Below are positions 24,964 through 34,920 of a stretch of 50,338 nucleotides of DNA, piece by piece. Source of the DNA: an uncultured Spirochaetales bacterium (lineage in GTDB: Bacteria; Spirochaetota; Spirochaetia; Sphaerochaetales; Sphaerochaetaceae); assembly GCA_949292445.1 (NCBI GenBank), contig CASEZU010000127.1:1-50338 (forward strand), read 5' to 3'. A program made the translations under genes and the position numbers. The notes beneath the pieces are model-generated. The model was given only the letters and a program-made list of their open reading frames with translations. It did no database searches and was not told the origin of the DNA. Position 1 is the first letter of the stretch. Every line of letters starts with the position of its first letter.

Positions 24964-26310
24964 TCAGCTCTGCAGAAGCTCGGCTTTAAGCGCTTCAACA
25001 GCCTGTTTCACTGAATCATCCGTATCAAGTATTGATTTTATCTTTTCAACCGAATACATGATCGTCGTATGATCCTTTCCGTTCATCATCTTTCCTATCT
25101 CTGAAAGTGAATATGATGTAAGCTCTGATGCAAGGTATATCGATATGTGTCTCGCCAGAGTGATGTTCTTATTACGGCTTTTACCCCTTATATCGTACTC
25201 TTTTACGTTAAAATAGGCTGCCGTACTGTGGATAATCATGTCAATTGTTATGTCACTGTTGCGTATTGCGGGAGTCACTATGAAATTTTTCAGCTGCTCT
25301 TTTGCTATATCAAGAGTAACAGGTTTTCCCACAAGTGTTGCGAATGAACTGAGCGTTGTCAGAGCTCCTTCCAGATCCCTTACATTCGTGTTGACATTCT
25401 GACAGATATATTCAAGGACTTTCTGATCTATCTGATAGCCTCTTTCCCTGCATTTCTGCATTGCTATTGCCATTCTTGTCTCATATGCAGGTGGCTGCAG
25501 ATCAACATTCAGGCCCTTCCTGAATCTTGTTTTCAGCCTGTCTGTTATATCCGTAAGCTCTGTTATTGGGCGGTCGCATGTGAGAACTATCTGCTTATGG
25601 CTGTCGTAGAGCTCGTTGAATGTATGGAAAAGTTCCTCCTGAGTCGAATCTTTCTTCTGCAGGAAATGTATATCGTCGATCAACAGGACATCGACATTAC
25701 GGTATTTTGTCTTGAATGATGATATTTTCTCCTTTGAAAGAAGCGAATCTATGAATTCATTTGTGAAGCTCTCCGCAGTCGTATAGATTATCTTCATCTT
25801 GGGATTATGTTCATCTATGTAGTTTCCTATAGATTCCAGAAGGTGGGTTTTCCCAAGCCCTACGCCGCCGTATATGAGGCATGGATTGAATGATGTTCCT
25901 GGATTCTGTGCTATGACCTTGCATGCATTGAATGCGAAGCTGCTGTTGTCTCCTGAGATGAAATTGTCAAATGAATACTGCTTATTGAGGGTCGTATTCT
26001 GTGATACAGGTTCCGTTTTTTCCTTTTTTGCAGCCTTTGATGCTGTTTTCACGGCAGGTTTTTTCGCTGTGTTCACGACAAATTCCACCGGTATGTCATG
26101 ACCTGCTATTTCCGATACGGTGTTCTCTATGTCAGCCCTGCAGTTTTTCTCCGTCGTTTCCTTGTAGAAATTGGAAGAGAGTGAAAGGACCATCCTTCCG
26201 TTCTCTTCTTTTTCGAACGATATTCTTCTTATCCACTGTTTTTTCGTTTCAGGCAGTGTCTCCTCGAGATGAGCAGCTGCTTCCTGCCATATGCTAGAGA
26301 GATTTTCCAT
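24964..26310 (-). CDS. dnaA: chromosomal replication initiator DnaA
   Basis: ATP-dependent initiator that binds DnaA boxes and opens the origin. 448 residues: domain I (about 1-80, SIWQEAAAHLEETLP), a short Lys/Ala-rich linker (about 85-115), the AAA+ domain with Walker A GGVGLGKTHLLE near 148 and Walker B VLLIDDIHFLQ near 210, and domain IV with the helix-turn-helix signature MNGKDHTTIMYSVEKI near 415. The promoter -10 TATAAT ends nine bases before the ATG and there is no clear ribosome site, so the mRNA is probably leaderless or nearly so. Divergent from gyrB. Confidence 0.98.
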   Translation of the reverse strand: MENLSSIWQEAAAHLEETLPETKKQWIRRISFEKEENGRMVLSLSSNFYKETTEKNCRADIENTVSEIAGHDIPVEFVVNTAKKPAVKTASKAAKKEKTEPVSQNTTLNKQYSFDNFISGDNSSFAFNACKVIAQNPGTSFNPCLIYGGVGLGKTHLLESIGNYIDEHNPKMKIIYTTAESFTNEFIDSLLSKEKISSFKTKYRNVDVLLIDDIHFLQKKDSTQEELFHTFNELYDSHKQIVLTCDRPITELTDITDRLKTRFRKGLNVDLQPPAYETRMAIAMQKCRERGYQIDQKVLEYICQNVNTNVRDLEGALTTLSSFATLVGKPVTLDIAKEQLKNFIVTPAIRNSDITIDMIIHSTAAYFNVKEYDIRGKSRNKNITLARHISIYLASELTSYSLSEIGKMMNGKDHTTIMYSVEKIKSILDTDDSVKQAVEALKAELLQS

Positions 26311-26319
26311 ATTGCCAGG

Positions 26320-26348
26320 ATTATATCAAAGGGTATTTCAACCGTAAA
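26320..26348 (-). promoter_or_regulatory. dnaA promoter
   Basis: Minus strand TTTACG, 17-base spacer, TATAAT, then nine bases to the ATG. Predicted leader about three bases. Confidence 0.6.
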
Positions 26349-26436
26349 GCAACAATAGCCAGAACCTGTCTTATAGTTTGCTATTAACTCAATCTACGAT
26401 AAAGAAATATATAGGGTATTCTTTTTTCTGTTCCCC

Positions 26437-26465
26437 TTGAATCAGAACTTTCCAAGGTGTATAAT
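26437..26465 (+). promoter_or_regulatory. gyrB promoter
   Basis: TTGAAT, 17-base spacer, TATAAT; start of transcription near 26472, leaving a leader of 60-90 bases, unlike the leaderless units nearby. In the 223-base dnaA-gyrB gap. Confidence 0.7.
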
Positions 26466-26560
26466 CAGAAAGAACTGAAAAATCCGAATTAGGCTATGAC
26501 TATTCACCTGCTCAATAAGGTCCCAGCCGCTAGATGTCGGAATCAGACTGGAAGGATCAT

Positions 26561-28603
26561 ATGGACAATGAAGAACTGAAAATCGCGGGTCATGACAAAG
26601 CCGAGCTTGAGGCTGAGATCAAGGCCAGCGAAGATTACAATTCCAGCGGTATCACAGTCCTAAAAGGCCTCGAAGCAGTCCGTCTAAGACCTGGTATGTA
26701 TATTGGTTCTACAGGTATTGATGGTCTGCATCATCTTGTCTATGAGGTTGTTGACAACTCGATAGATGAGGCAATGGCTGGCTACTGCAATGATGTGAAG
26801 GTTTATCTTGATAACGGGCCGGATGGGGAGATATGCACTGTTGAGGATAATGGACGCGGCATTCCTGTTGACATTCATCCTGAGGAAGGAAAGAGCTCTC
26901 TCGAGGTCGTCCTCACTCAGCTTCATGCCGGAGGAAAGTTTGACCACAATGCTTACAAGGTGTCAGGAGGCCTTCACGGCGTCGGCGTATCATGTGTAAA
27001 TGCCCTCTCTTCGTGGATGGAGGTTACTGTTCACAGGGCCCCTCATGTATACAGGCAGACATATCACAGAGGCATTCCTGATGGAGATGTGGCTGTAATA
27101 GGTGATACTGACAGGACTGGAACCATAGTAAGGTTCACTCCTGATTTCGAAATCATGGAGCCGAACTCATTCAGCTATGAGACGCTTTCTGCGCGCTTCA
27201 AGGAGCTCTCATACCTGAACAAGGGCATAACGATAACGATCACTGACAATCGTACGGAACCTGAGAAAAAGGAGACTTTCCATGCGGAAGGCGGCCTTAC
27301 ATCTTTTGTTAAGTACCTTAACGAATATAAGACGGTTCTCTTCGACCCTATTTCGTTCGAATGCCAGAAGGATGATGTATCTGTAGAGGTATCCCTTCAG
27401 TACAACGATAAATATGACGAGAAAATCTATACATTCGTCAATAATATCAACACACGCGAGGGAGGTACTCACCTCTCGGGATTCAGGGCTGCACTCTCAA
27501 GATGTCTGAACAATCAGCTCAAGAAGAGCGTGAAGTACATGAAGAAGTATCCCGACAGCCTCGAGTCTTCTGATATCTCCGAGGGTCTGACAGCTGTCAT
27601 CTCTGTAAAGATACCCAATCCTCAGTTCGAGGGGCAGACCAAGATGAAGCTCGGAAATTCCAATGTCAAAGGTATCGTGGATTCTCTCGTATATGAGAAT
27701 CTCACGAATTACTTTGATGAGTTCCCTGATTCAATCGATAAGCTCCTTGATAAGGTCACAAATGCTGCTCTTGGCCGTGTTGCCGCGAGGAAAGCAAGGG
27801 AGAATATCAGGAAGAAATCAGAGGGCGGCGGACTGCCTGGAAAACTTGCTGACTGCACAGAGCGCGATCCCGCACGCTGTGAGGTTTTCATTGTCGAGGG
27901 AGACAGCGCCGGCGGTTCTGCTAAACAGGGACGCGACAGCCGTTTCCAGGCCATACTTCCTCTCTGGGGAAAGATGCTCAACGTTGAGAAGGCCCAGGAG
28001 GCTAAGGTACTCAATAATGACAAGCTGGAGCCTGTAATCCAGACCATCGGAGCCGGAATCACAAGGTACAACAATACCGGAAAGGATTTTGAGGATGATG
28101 AGGACGAGAAGAAGGGCGAAGGAGAGAAGACATTCGATATCACAAAGGCCAGATATCACAAGATCATCATCATGGCTGATGCTGATGTCGACGGATCTCA
28201 TATCAGAACATTGCTTCTGACATTCTTCTTCCGCTATATGAGGCCGCTTATCGAAGCCGGATACATCTATTTCGCAATGCCTCCTCTCTATAAGATCACG
28301 ATCAACAAGAAGGATTTCTATGCATACGATGAGGTCGATAAGAAAAAGATACTTGATGAGTATGCTCCTGGTATTGATGAGTCGAAGATAGCCATCCAGC
28401 GCTATAAGGGTCTCGGAGAGATGAATCCTGAACAGCTATGGGAGACGACTATGAATCCGGAGACGAGGATGATCGGAAAGGTTCATCTCGCGGATGCTGA
28501 GCAGGCTGACAGGGTATTCTCAATGCTCATGGGCGAGGATGTAGAGCCCAGAAGAGAATTCATCGAACAGAACGCGACCTTCGTCAGGACGCTTGATATC
28601 TGA
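26561..28603 (+). CDS. gyrB: DNA gyrase subunit B
   Basis: ATPase subunit of the topoisomerase that introduces negative supercoils. 680 residues from the ATG at 26561, chosen for its GGAAGG five bases upstream; an in-frame ATG at 26534 would add nine residues and has only a distant AAGG. GHKL ATPase motifs: [19 protein letters not shown], and [14 protein letters not shown]. Toprim motifs: EGDSAGGSA and the metal-binding DADVDGSHI. The length and C-terminus fit the short, non-enterobacterial form. Nine bases separate it from gyrA, so they form an operon. Confidence 0.97.
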   Translation: MDNEELKIAGHDKAELEAEIKASEDYNSSGITVLKGLEAVRLRPGMYIGSTGIDGLHHLVYEVVDNSIDEAMAGYCNDVKVYLDNGPDGEICTVEDNGRGIPVDIHPEEGKSSLEVVLTQLHAGGKFDHNAYKVSGGLHGVGVSCVNALSSWMEVTVHRAPHVYRQTYHRGIPDGDVAVIGDTDRTGTIVRFTPDFEIMEPNSFSYETLSARFKELSYLNKGITITITDNRTEPEKKETFHAEGGLTSFVKYLNEYKTVLFDPISFECQKDDVSVEVSLQYNDKYDEKIYTFVNNINTREGGTHLSGFRAALSRCLNNQLKKSVKYMKKYPDSLESSDISEGLTAVISVKIPNPQFEGQTKMKLGNSNVKGIVDSLVYENLTNYFDEFPDSIDKLLDKVTNAALGRVAARKARENIRKKSEGGGLPGKLADCTERDPARCEVFIVEGDSAGGSAKQGRDSRFQAILPLWGKMLNVEKAQEAKVLNNDKLEPVIQTIGAGITRYNNTGKDFEDDEDEKKGEGEKTFDITKARYHKIIIMADADVDGSHIRTLLLTFFFRYMRPLIEAGYIYFAMPPLYKITINKKDFYAYDEVDKKKILDEYAPGIDESKIAIQRYKGLGEMNPEQLWETTMNPETRMIGKVHLADAEQADRVFSMLMGEDVEPRREFIEQNATFVRTLDI

Positions 28604-28611
28604 GGTGCTGT

Positions 28612-31128
28612 ATGGAAGATAATCAGGAACTCAATCCGCGTATCGTTCAGGCGGACATCTCCGAGGAGATGAAGACAAGCTACATAAATTATGCTATGTC
28701 GGTCATCATCAGCCGTGCTCTCCCTGATGCGAGGGACGGTCTGAAACCGGTTCATAGAAGAATTCTCTACGATATGTGGGAACTCGGAATCAGATATAAT
28801 TCGCCGAACAAAAAGTGTGCCCGTATCGTAGGAGACGTTCTCGGTAAGTATCATCCGCATGGAGATGCATCTGTCTATGATGCCCTTGTGCGTCTCGGAC
28901 AGGATTTCTCACTCCGTTATCCAGTTGTGGCCCCGCAGGGAAATTTCGGATCAATTGATGGTGATCCGCCTGCTGCCATGAGGTATACGGAGGCCCGAAT
29001 GAGCAAGATCGGTGAGGAAATGCTCACCGATATACAGAAAGAGACTGTTGATTTCACTCCTAACTACGATGGATCGACAGATGAGCCTTCGATTCTTCCT
29101 GCTGCATTCCCATTCCTGCTTACAAACGGATCATCCGGAATTGCAGTCGGTATGGCTACGAACCTTGCTCCTCATAACCTCACTGAGGTTGTGGATGGAA
29201 TATGTGCCTACATCGATAATCCTGAGATCACCATTCCTGAACTCATGAACTATATAAAGGGACCTGATTTCCCTTCGTATGGAATCATCTGCGGAAAGAA
29301 GGGAATCATGGATGCCTACACTACCGGAAAAGGCAAGATAGTCATCCGCTCACGCTATGAGATCGAAGAGAATGACAGAGGCCATGATGCGATCATCTTC
29401 ACGGAGCTCCCCTATCAGGTGAACAAGGCAGAGCTCGTCAAAAAGATTGATGATCTCAGAAAGGATGGAGCAATTCCCAATATTGCGGCTGTGAGGGATG
29501 AATCCGGCCGTGATGGCATCAGGGTTGTCGTTGAGCTCAAGCAGGGCGCGGTTCCGAAGATCGTTCTGAACATGCTTTTCAGCCGTACGGCGCTCCAGAG
29601 CAATTTCAATGCTTACAATCTAGCAATCTATCAGGGCCGTCCGAAGCTCATGACGCTGAAGGATATGGTCCAGATCTATGTTGACCATCGCGAGGAAGTT
29701 ATTGAGAGGCGGACCAGATATGATCTGAGAAAAGCTGAGGAACGTGCTCATATACTTCTCGGACTTAAGATAGGTCTTGAGAATATCGATGAGGTCATCA
29801 GGATCATAAAGGAAAGCCAGGACAATACAGTGGCTTCACTTGAACTTCAGAAGGCATTCGGTCTGGACAAGATCCAGGCGGATGCCATCATAGACATGAA
29901 GCTCGGAAGATTGTCGCATCTTGAGACTGAGAAGATACTCGATGAGCTTTCCGATCTTGAGGCGAAGATAGCTTATTACAAGGATATCCTTTCTGACAGG
30001 AACAAGATTCTCGGAGTTGTCAAGGATGAGATCAGAGCCATCGGTACCGCTTATGGAGACAGACGGCGTACTGAGATAGTCGAGCAGGAACTTAACGATG
30101 CTTCACCTGAGGACTTCATAAAGAAGGAAGATGTGGTGATAAGCATTTCGAGAAAGGGTTTTGCGAAGAGGCTCAGCACTACTGAGTATAAAGCTCAGGG
30201 AAGAGGCGGCAAGGGAACAATCGGAGCGAAGCTCGTCGATGGTGACTATGTCGACCACCTCTTTGTCTGCTCCTCGCATGACATCATTATGTTCGTGACC
30301 AATTTCGGAAAAGCCTATTACAGCAAGGCATTTGAGATTCCGGAGGGAGCGAAAGCAACCAAGGGTTCGAATATCAAGAATTTCCTGCAGATTGAGAATA
30401 ATGAGAAGGTTACTTCCATTGTGACTTTCCCATCCTTCCAGGATGATACATACCTGCTTATGGTCACGCGCTTAGGTGTTGCCAAGAAAGTAAGGCTCAA
30501 TGACTTCATCAATGCAAAAGCCAGGGGCGTCAAGGCAATTATTCTCGATGAGGGAGATGAGCTTGTGCAGTCCATCTTCATCCGCGACGGAGAGGATGCA
30601 ATGATCATAACCAGGAATGGAAAGGGCCTCAGGATCCATGCCGATGATGTCAGGACCATGGGAAGGGCTACTCACGGTGTCAGGGGTATCAGGCTGCTTG
30701 GCGATGATGAGGTTGTCGGAGTCGTGGCTGTCGATGATGAGCGCCGTATCCTGATGGTTACTGAGAAGGGAAAGGGCAAACAGGTCAGATTCGATCAGTT
30801 CAGAGCTCATGGAAGAGGCACAATGGGTCAGAAGATCTATACTGTCGAAGATTCCGGGCTTGTCGGTGCTGTGTCTGTATGTGATGAGGATGATGTTGTA
30901 TTCGTTACCCTTAAAGGACAGACAATAAGGGTGCATGCAAAGGATATCTCCATTCAGGGCAGAGCTGCCATGGGTGTCCGCGTAGCGTCGTTCAAGAAGC
31001 GTGATGATTCGGTGAATGCTATCGCAGTTACCGGTTATCAGGAAGAAGCAGATTCCGATGAGGAGATTCAGACGCCTGAAGCTGCTCCTGCCACGGAACA
31101 GGTTCAGACAGACGAAAATGAAGATTAA
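28612..31128 (+). CDS. gyrA: DNA gyrase subunit A
   Basis: DNA breakage-reunion subunit. 838 residues. The quinolone-determining region and the catalytic Tyr in AMRYTEARM are near residue 124, preceded by [14 protein letters not shown]. The C-terminal beta-pinwheel starts around 500 and has the GyrA box as QGRGGKG, which supports real gyrase rather than topoisomerase IV. The end is acidic ([10 protein letters not shown]...DENED), a tail often seen to tune wrapping. GAGGTG precedes the ATG. A strong terminator follows. Confidence 0.98.
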   Translation: MEDNQELNPRIVQADISEEMKTSYINYAMSVIISRALPDARDGLKPVHRRILYDMWELGIRYNSPNKKCARIVGDVLGKYHPHGDASVYDALVRLGQDFSLRYPVVAPQGNFGSIDGDPPAAMRYTEARMSKIGEEMLTDIQKETVDFTPNYDGSTDEPSILPAAFPFLLTNGSSGIAVGMATNLAPHNLTEVVDGICAYIDNPEITIPELMNYIKGPDFPSYGIICGKKGIMDAYTTGKGKIVIRSRYEIEENDRGHDAIIFTELPYQVNKAELVKKIDDLRKDGAIPNIAAVRDESGRDGIRVVVELKQGAVPKIVLNMLFSRTALQSNFNAYNLAIYQGRPKLMTLKDMVQIYVDHREEVIERRTRYDLRKAEERAHILLGLKIGLENIDEVIRIIKESQDNTVASLELQKAFGLDKIQADAIIDMKLGRLSHLETEKILDELSDLEAKIAYYKDILSDRNKILGVVKDEIRAIGTAYGDRRRTEIVEQELNDASPEDFIKKEDVVISISRKGFAKRLSTTEYKAQGRGGKGTIGAKLVDGDYVDHLFVCSSHDIIMFVTNFGKAYYSKAFEIPEGAKATKGSNIKNFLQIENNEKVTSIVTFPSFQDDTYLLMVTRLGVAKKVRLNDFINAKARGVKAIILDEGDELVQSIFIRDGEDAMIITRNGKGLRIHADDVRTMGRATHGVRGIRLLGDDEVVGVVAVDDERRILMVTEKGKGKQVRFDQFRAHGRGTMGQKIYTVEDSGLVGAVSVCDEDDVVFVTLKGQTIRVHAKDISIQGRAAMGVRVASFKKRDDSVNAIAVTGYQEEADSDEEIQTPEAAPATEQVQTDENED

Positions 31129-31145
31129 TTCGTTAAATTAAAACG

Positions 31146-31180
31146 AAATAGCGCCTATCAATATGGTAGGCGCTATTTTT
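31146..31180 (+). terminator. gyrBA terminator
   Basis: Stem AAATAGCGCCTA / TAGGCGCTATTT (12 bp, perfect) with a 9-base loop and a run of T, 17 bases after the gyrA stop. Confidence 0.9.
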
Positions 31181-31214
31181 ATGACAGAATAGTCCTTAAA
31201 ATCGCATTTTTATA

Positions 31215-31441
31215 CCCTATTAAATAGGGAAATAAAAGAAAAACCTATATTTTATTCTGTTTCTATATATAGTATTTTATCCCTTAAAAACCGCATTTGA
31301 CGCGTTTATTTGAGGTTTTCAGGTCTTTACAGCTGCCATAATACTGGAAACCGGAATTAATCGGGGTTGCCGTATTATTGGCTCAATTAAACCTATTCTG
31401 ATAATAGCCTTTACATGCATGATGTCGATTGTGCTGTAAAG
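31215..31441. other. structured AT-rich intergenic region
   Basis: Part of the 577-base gene-free gap 31129-31705. It holds a perfect dyad CCCTATT-A-AATAGGG (31215-31229), and a 9-bp inverted repeat CTTTACAGC (31325-31333) / GCTGTAAAG (31433-31441) that encloses an imperfect hairpin (31335-31382, arms GCCATAATAC and GTATTATTGGC with inner GGAAACC/GGTTGCC pairing). No open frame of note. May be a small RNA or part of the segregation region; I see no clear promoter. Confidence 0.35.
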
Positions 31442-31526
31442 CAAATATACAGCTGAATCTAACATAAAATTGATATATTACTTCACATTTGGAATGTTAA
31501 ATGATTGTATAGATCATGAATTCTGA

Positions 31527-31542
31527 TGTTTCACATGAAACA
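31527..31542. other. parS site 1
   Basis: TGTTTCACATGAAACA, one base from the ParB site consensus TGTTTCACGTGAAACA. Upstream of parAB in the gene-free gap. Confidence 0.85.
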
Positions 31543-31647
31543 TTCTTATAAAAGTGTTTGCAGTTAAGAATGAGGTGAACAGTGGATTTTGTGGAATGCT
31601 TTCTTTGTAGAAGTTTTAGAGGGAAAATTAATTCAAAGCAAAAATTA

Positions 31648-31663
31648 TGTTTCACATGAAACA
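31648..31663. other. parS site 2
   Basis: Identical 16-base sequence to site 1, 121 bases further on, with the same single central change (G to A). Confidence 0.85.
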
Positions 31664-31687
31664 AAAAGCAGCCCAATAAGAGCTGCT
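31663..31687 (-). terminator. nfuA terminator
   Basis: Minus strand stem AGCAGC / GCTGCT with a 9-base loop, then TTTTTG. About 19 bases after the gene's stop and abutting parS site 2. Confidence 0.65.
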
Positions 31688-31705
31688 GTTTTTTGTTATT
31701 ATAAA

Positions 31706-31966
31706 TCAGAAGAAACTTGAAATCTGATCGTCGTTTATCACTGTGATATCCGGATCGACGGTTTCTCTGATATACCTCTGTACTCCGTTTGTAAGTGTAA
31801 GCTGGCTCATTGGACAGCCTGCACAAGCGCCTTTAAGCCTTACATGAGCATTTTTAGCCTCTGTATCATACTTCACGAATTCGATATCACCCCCGTCATT
31901 CTGAAGAGCTGGACGGATTGCATCGATGGCATCTATTACTGCTTTTTCAAGATTGGTGTTGTCCAT
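31706..31966 (-). CDS. NifU C-terminal-domain Fe-S scaffold protein
   Basis: 86 residues; carries only the NifU-C (Nfu) domain. Core motif ALQNDGGDIEF near residue 18 and the cluster-binding CAGCPMS near 48. Nfu proteins carry [4Fe-4S] clusters to target enzymes in the cytoplasm. The ATG at 31966 has AAGGAG nine bases upstream; a 17-residue upstream extension is open but unneeded. Divergent from parA. The single-domain form is common in bacteria and is not a truncation. Confidence 0.93.
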   Translation of the reverse strand: MDNTNLEKAVIDAIDAIRPALQNDGGDIEFVKYDTEAKNAHVRLKGACAGCPMSQLTLTNGVQRYIRETVDPDITVINDDQISSFF

Positions 31967-32047
31967 AATCTTTTCTCCTTCTGGGTTAAAGATACCGTCA
32001 GGATGATTATGGGTCAAGCTAATATGGTAGAGAGTGTTGTATTTATA

Positions 32048-32076
32048 ATGACAAGAAATGTTTATCGGTGTATCGT
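32048..32076 (+). promoter_or_regulatory. parAB promoter, leaderless type
   Basis: ATGACA, 17-base spacer, TATCGT; predicted +1 at 32083, one base before the parA ATG. A second TATAAT at 32044-32049 could give a 30-base leader instead. Confidence 0.5.
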
Positions 32077-32083
32077 TTGAAAT

Positions 32084-32845
32084 ATGAAAGCGAAGAAGAT
32101 TATTTTCTATAATCAGAAAGGCGGCGTTGGAAAAACCACTTCAGCGGTTAATCTTGGGTCTGCTTTAGCTGATATGGATTATAAAGTCCTACTAATAGAT
32201 TTCGATGCACAATGCAATCTGACTGGTGCTGTGTCTGGAGATCTCAGAAAGGCTAATATATATCAGGTTGTTGTCGGAGAGGTACCAGCGGCTACAGCTG
32301 TACAGAGCACTATCTTCAAGAACCTGTACCTGATTCCTGGATCATTGGATGTGGCAAGTCTTTCGATTGAACTTGTTAATGAGAATAACAGGGAATATTA
32401 TCTCAAGACTGTTCTTGAATCGCTTGATGATGATTATGACTTCATTTTGCTTGATTGTCCTCCATCCCTTGGGCTTGAGACTATGAATGCACTTGCCTGG
32501 GCGGATTATGTGCTGATTCCTCTGCAGTGTGAATATCTTGCGATGGAAGGTCTTAACCTGATTATGAGGACAATAGGCAATGTAAAGAAGGGCCTTAATA
32601 CAAAACTGAAAGTGCTGGGCATCCTTTTTACAATGTATTCAAAGCGTGCATTGCTTAATCAGCAGGTTGTTGAGGATATTTCACAGTTCTTCCCTGATCT
32701 CGTTTTCAAGACCATCATTCCACGTTCTGTGAGGATATCTGAAGCGCCATCACATGGGCTTCCTATAAATTATTATGATCGGTCAAATGCGGGCTCAAAA
32801 GCCTTTGCAGAACTTGCCAAGGAGGTTGTAAGCCGTGTCGAATGA
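32084..32845 (+). CDS. parA: chromosome-partitioning ATPase ParA (Soj)
   Basis: Walker-type ATPase that binds DNA non-specifically and moves ParB-parS complexes. 253 residues, the short chromosomal (Soj) class with no N-terminal helix-turn-helix. Deviant Walker A is KGGVGKTTSAVNLG at residue 12; ILLDCPPSLG is the Walker B region near 123. No ribosome site precedes the ATG. Its end overlaps parB by 11 bases. Two parS sites lie 420-560 bases upstream. Confidence 0.97.
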   Translation: MKAKKIIFYNQKGGVGKTTSAVNLGSALADMDYKVLLIDFDAQCNLTGAVSGDLRKANIYQVVVGEVPAATAVQSTIFKNLYLIPGSLDVASLSIELVNENNREYYLKTVLESLDDDYDFILLDCPPSLGLETMNALAWADYVLIPLQCEYLAMEGLNLIMRTIGNVKKGLNTKLKVLGILFTMYSKRALLNQQVVEDISQFFPDLVFKTIIPRSVRISEAPSHGLPINYYDRSNAGSKAFAELAKEVVSRVE

Positions 32846-33848
32846 TAAGAAACATGGACTTGGTAGAGGAATAAGCTCTCTCTTCGGAGGCGATTTCAGT
32901 CTTGATGAACAGGTCGATAATATAATCAGCAAAACAACAGGTGAAAAAAAATCATCTGCAGCTTCAGAAAAGAAGATTGAAGCTGCTCAGGAAAAACCGA
33001 AGAAAGTTGTTGTCCCTGAAGCTGTGAAAGAGGATCCGGACAGAATAGAGGCTGTTCTTGTACCTGTTTCATCTGTCTCGCCAAATCCGAATCAGCCCAG
33101 GAAATCATTTAATCCTGAGGCAATTGCGGAGCTTGCTGAATCAATTAAGTCCCAGGGAATAATCCAGCCGCTTCTTGTTGAAGAGATCGTACCTGGCAAG
33201 TATTCGATAATAGCAGGTGAAAGACGCTTCAGGGCCGCCAAGGAGGCCGGGCTCAAGAAAATACCTGTCATCATAAGGAAACTTTCAGAGCTTGAAAGAA
33301 TCCAGATGTCATTGATTGAGAATATACAGAGGGAGAATCTCAATCCGATAGAAGAGGCTACGGCGTATCAGTATCTGATGCAGCGTTCAGGGATGACGCA
33401 GGAAGAAGTCTCGGAGAAGGTCGGAAAATCAAGGTCAGCAATAGCCAACTCTGTCCGTCTTCTTGGTCTTAATGACACAATAAAGGATGACATAATCGCC
33501 GGCAATCTTACAGCAGGTCATGCAAGAGCGATACTGTCCCTTGTCAATCCATCCGACCAGATGCTCCTGAGAGAGAAGATCATCAATGGGGATCTTTCTG
33601 TACGTGAAGCTGAAAGACTTGCAGGAGAATACAACAAAGGACATAAATTCATTCCCAAGAAAGGCTCCAAGGAAGAGGATCCGGAGATTTCTGAGGTGGT
33701 TGAGAAGTTCGTGTCCGCAGTCGGGGCAAGATGCGACATAAAAGGAACACTGACTAAGGGGAAACTGACAATACGCTTCCGCTCACAGCAGGATCTTGAG
33801 AGGATTTATGGACTCATAAGCGGCGGTGAAGAGCTTTTTACTGAATAA
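32835..33848 (+). CDS. parB: chromosome-partitioning protein ParB (Spo0J)
   Basis: CTP-dependent clamp that loads at parS and spreads. 337 residues: N-terminal [12 protein letters not shown] motif that stimulates ParA, a variable Lys/Glu linker (about 30-80), the ParB/Srx domain with PNQPRKSFN and [12 protein letters not shown] near 133, the helix-turn-helix parS reader (about 180-230), and a C-terminal dimer domain. Start is GTG, with AAGGAGG nine bases upstream, inside the parA 3' end. Confidence 0.97.
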   Translation: MSNDKKHGLGRGISSLFGGDFSLDEQVDNIISKTTGEKKSSAASEKKIEAAQEKPKKVVVPEAVKEDPDRIEAVLVPVSSVSPNPNQPRKSFNPEAIAELAESIKSQGIIQPLLVEEIVPGKYSIIAGERRFRAAKEAGLKKIPVIIRKLSELERIQMSLIENIQRENLNPIEEATAYQYLMQRSGMTQEEVSEKVGKSRSAIANSVRLLGLNDTIKDDIIAGNLTAGHARAILSLVNPSDQMLLREKIINGDLSVREAERLAGEYNKGHKFIPKKGSKEEDPEISEVVEKFVSAVGARCDIKGTLTKGKLTIRFRSQQDLERIYGLISGGEELFTE

Positions 33849-33859
33849 TGGAGGATAAT

Positions 33860-34810
33860 ATGGATATTGATAAACTGAAAGACGGAATGTATGCCGTCAT
33901 CAGCACGGATAAAGGCGATATACTCATTGAGCTTGAGTACAAGAAGTGTCCTATGACAGTCTGCAACTTCGTGGGACTTGCTGAAGGTACGCTCAACATG
34001 GATCATCCTGGGGTTCCTTTCTATGATGGCCTGAAATTCCACAGAGTGATCAGTGATTTCATGATCCAGGGAGGCTGCCCCAAAGGTGATGGGACAGGTG
34101 GTCCCGGATACAGGTTCCCTGATGAATTCCATCCTGAGCTCAAGCATGATGCTCCCGGTGTGCTCTCAATGGCCAATGCAGGACCTGGAACAAATGGAAG
34201 CCAGTTCTTTATAACTCATGTGCCCACGCCATGGCTTGATGGAAAGCATTCTGTTTTCGGACATGTCATCGAAGGCCAGGATGTTGTCAATAAAATAGCG
34301 CAGAATGATAAGATCAGAAGTGTGAAGATCATCAGAAAGGGAGAGGATGCAGAGAAATTCGAGGTATCCGGAAGTAATTTTGCCAGACTCTGTGATGAAG
34401 CTACTGAAAGGCATAAGGCACAGCTGGCAGAGGCGAGGAAGAAGATAGAGACAGAGCTCGATAACAGATATCCGAATGCTGAGAAAACCAGTACCGGGTT
34501 GAGGTATGTAATAACCAAAAACGGTACAGGCACTGAATCTCCTAAGTATGGCCAGGCCGTTACGGTGCATTATCAGGGGACTCTGCTGAATGGGAAGATC
34601 TTTGATTCTTCACTCATAAGGCATGAACCTGCGACATTCAGGATCGGACAGGTCATCGAGGGCTGGAATGAGGCTCTTCAGATGATGAAGAAGGGCGAGA
34701 AGCGTACGCTTATAATTCCGCCTGAGCTCGGATACGGCGAGTATGGCTATCCGGGAGTCATCCCTCCTGATTCCTATTTGATCTTCGATGTCGAGCTGCT
34801 TGATTTCTGA
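33860..34810 (+). CDS. dual peptidyl-prolyl isomerase, cyclophilin-FKBP fusion
   Basis: Protein-folding enzyme with two unrelated prolyl isomerases in one chain, 316 residues, no signal peptide. Cyclophilin domain at about 10-165: [13 protein letters not shown] with the catalytic Arg, NGSQFFIT, and [11 protein letters not shown] charged helical linker (about 175-205) then joins an FKBP domain to the end: [29 protein letters not shown], and PELGYGEYG. Active-site residues of both look intact. Such cyclophilin-FKBP (CFBP) fusions are known in a few bacteria, including spirochaetes. I chose the ATG at 33860, with GGAGG five bases upstream. It follows parB by 11 bases, so it is co-transcribed with it. 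Confidence 0.93.
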   Translation: MDIDKLKDGMYAVISTDKGDILIELEYKKCPMTVCNFVGLAEGTLNMDHPGVPFYDGLKFHRVISDFMIQGGCPKGDGTGGPGYRFPDEFHPELKHDAPGVLSMANAGPGTNGSQFFITHVPTPWLDGKHSVFGHVIEGQDVVNKIAQNDKIRSVKIIRKGEDAEKFEVSGSNFARLCDEATERHKAQLAEARKKIETELDNRYPNAEKTSTGLRYVITKNGTGTESPKYGQAVTVHYQGTLLNGKIFDSSLIRHEPATFRIGQVIEGWNEALQMMKKGEKRTLIIPPELGYGEYGYPGVIPPDSYLIFDVELLDF

Positions 34811-34826
34811 TTCGCAGACTTCATTT

Positions 34827-34856
34827 TCCGGCAGATTTTTCTGCCGGATATTTTTT
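34827..34856 (+). terminator. parAB-isomerase terminator
   Basis: Perfect stem TCCGGCAGA / TCTGCCGGA with a TTTT loop, followed by TATTTTTT. Strong intrinsic terminator. Confidence 0.9.
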
Positions 34857-34920
34857 CGCCTACAATCATTGCTTTCTCCGTATACTCTTATAATGCGGAT
34901 GGAATCCGCCGGGGAGTCTT

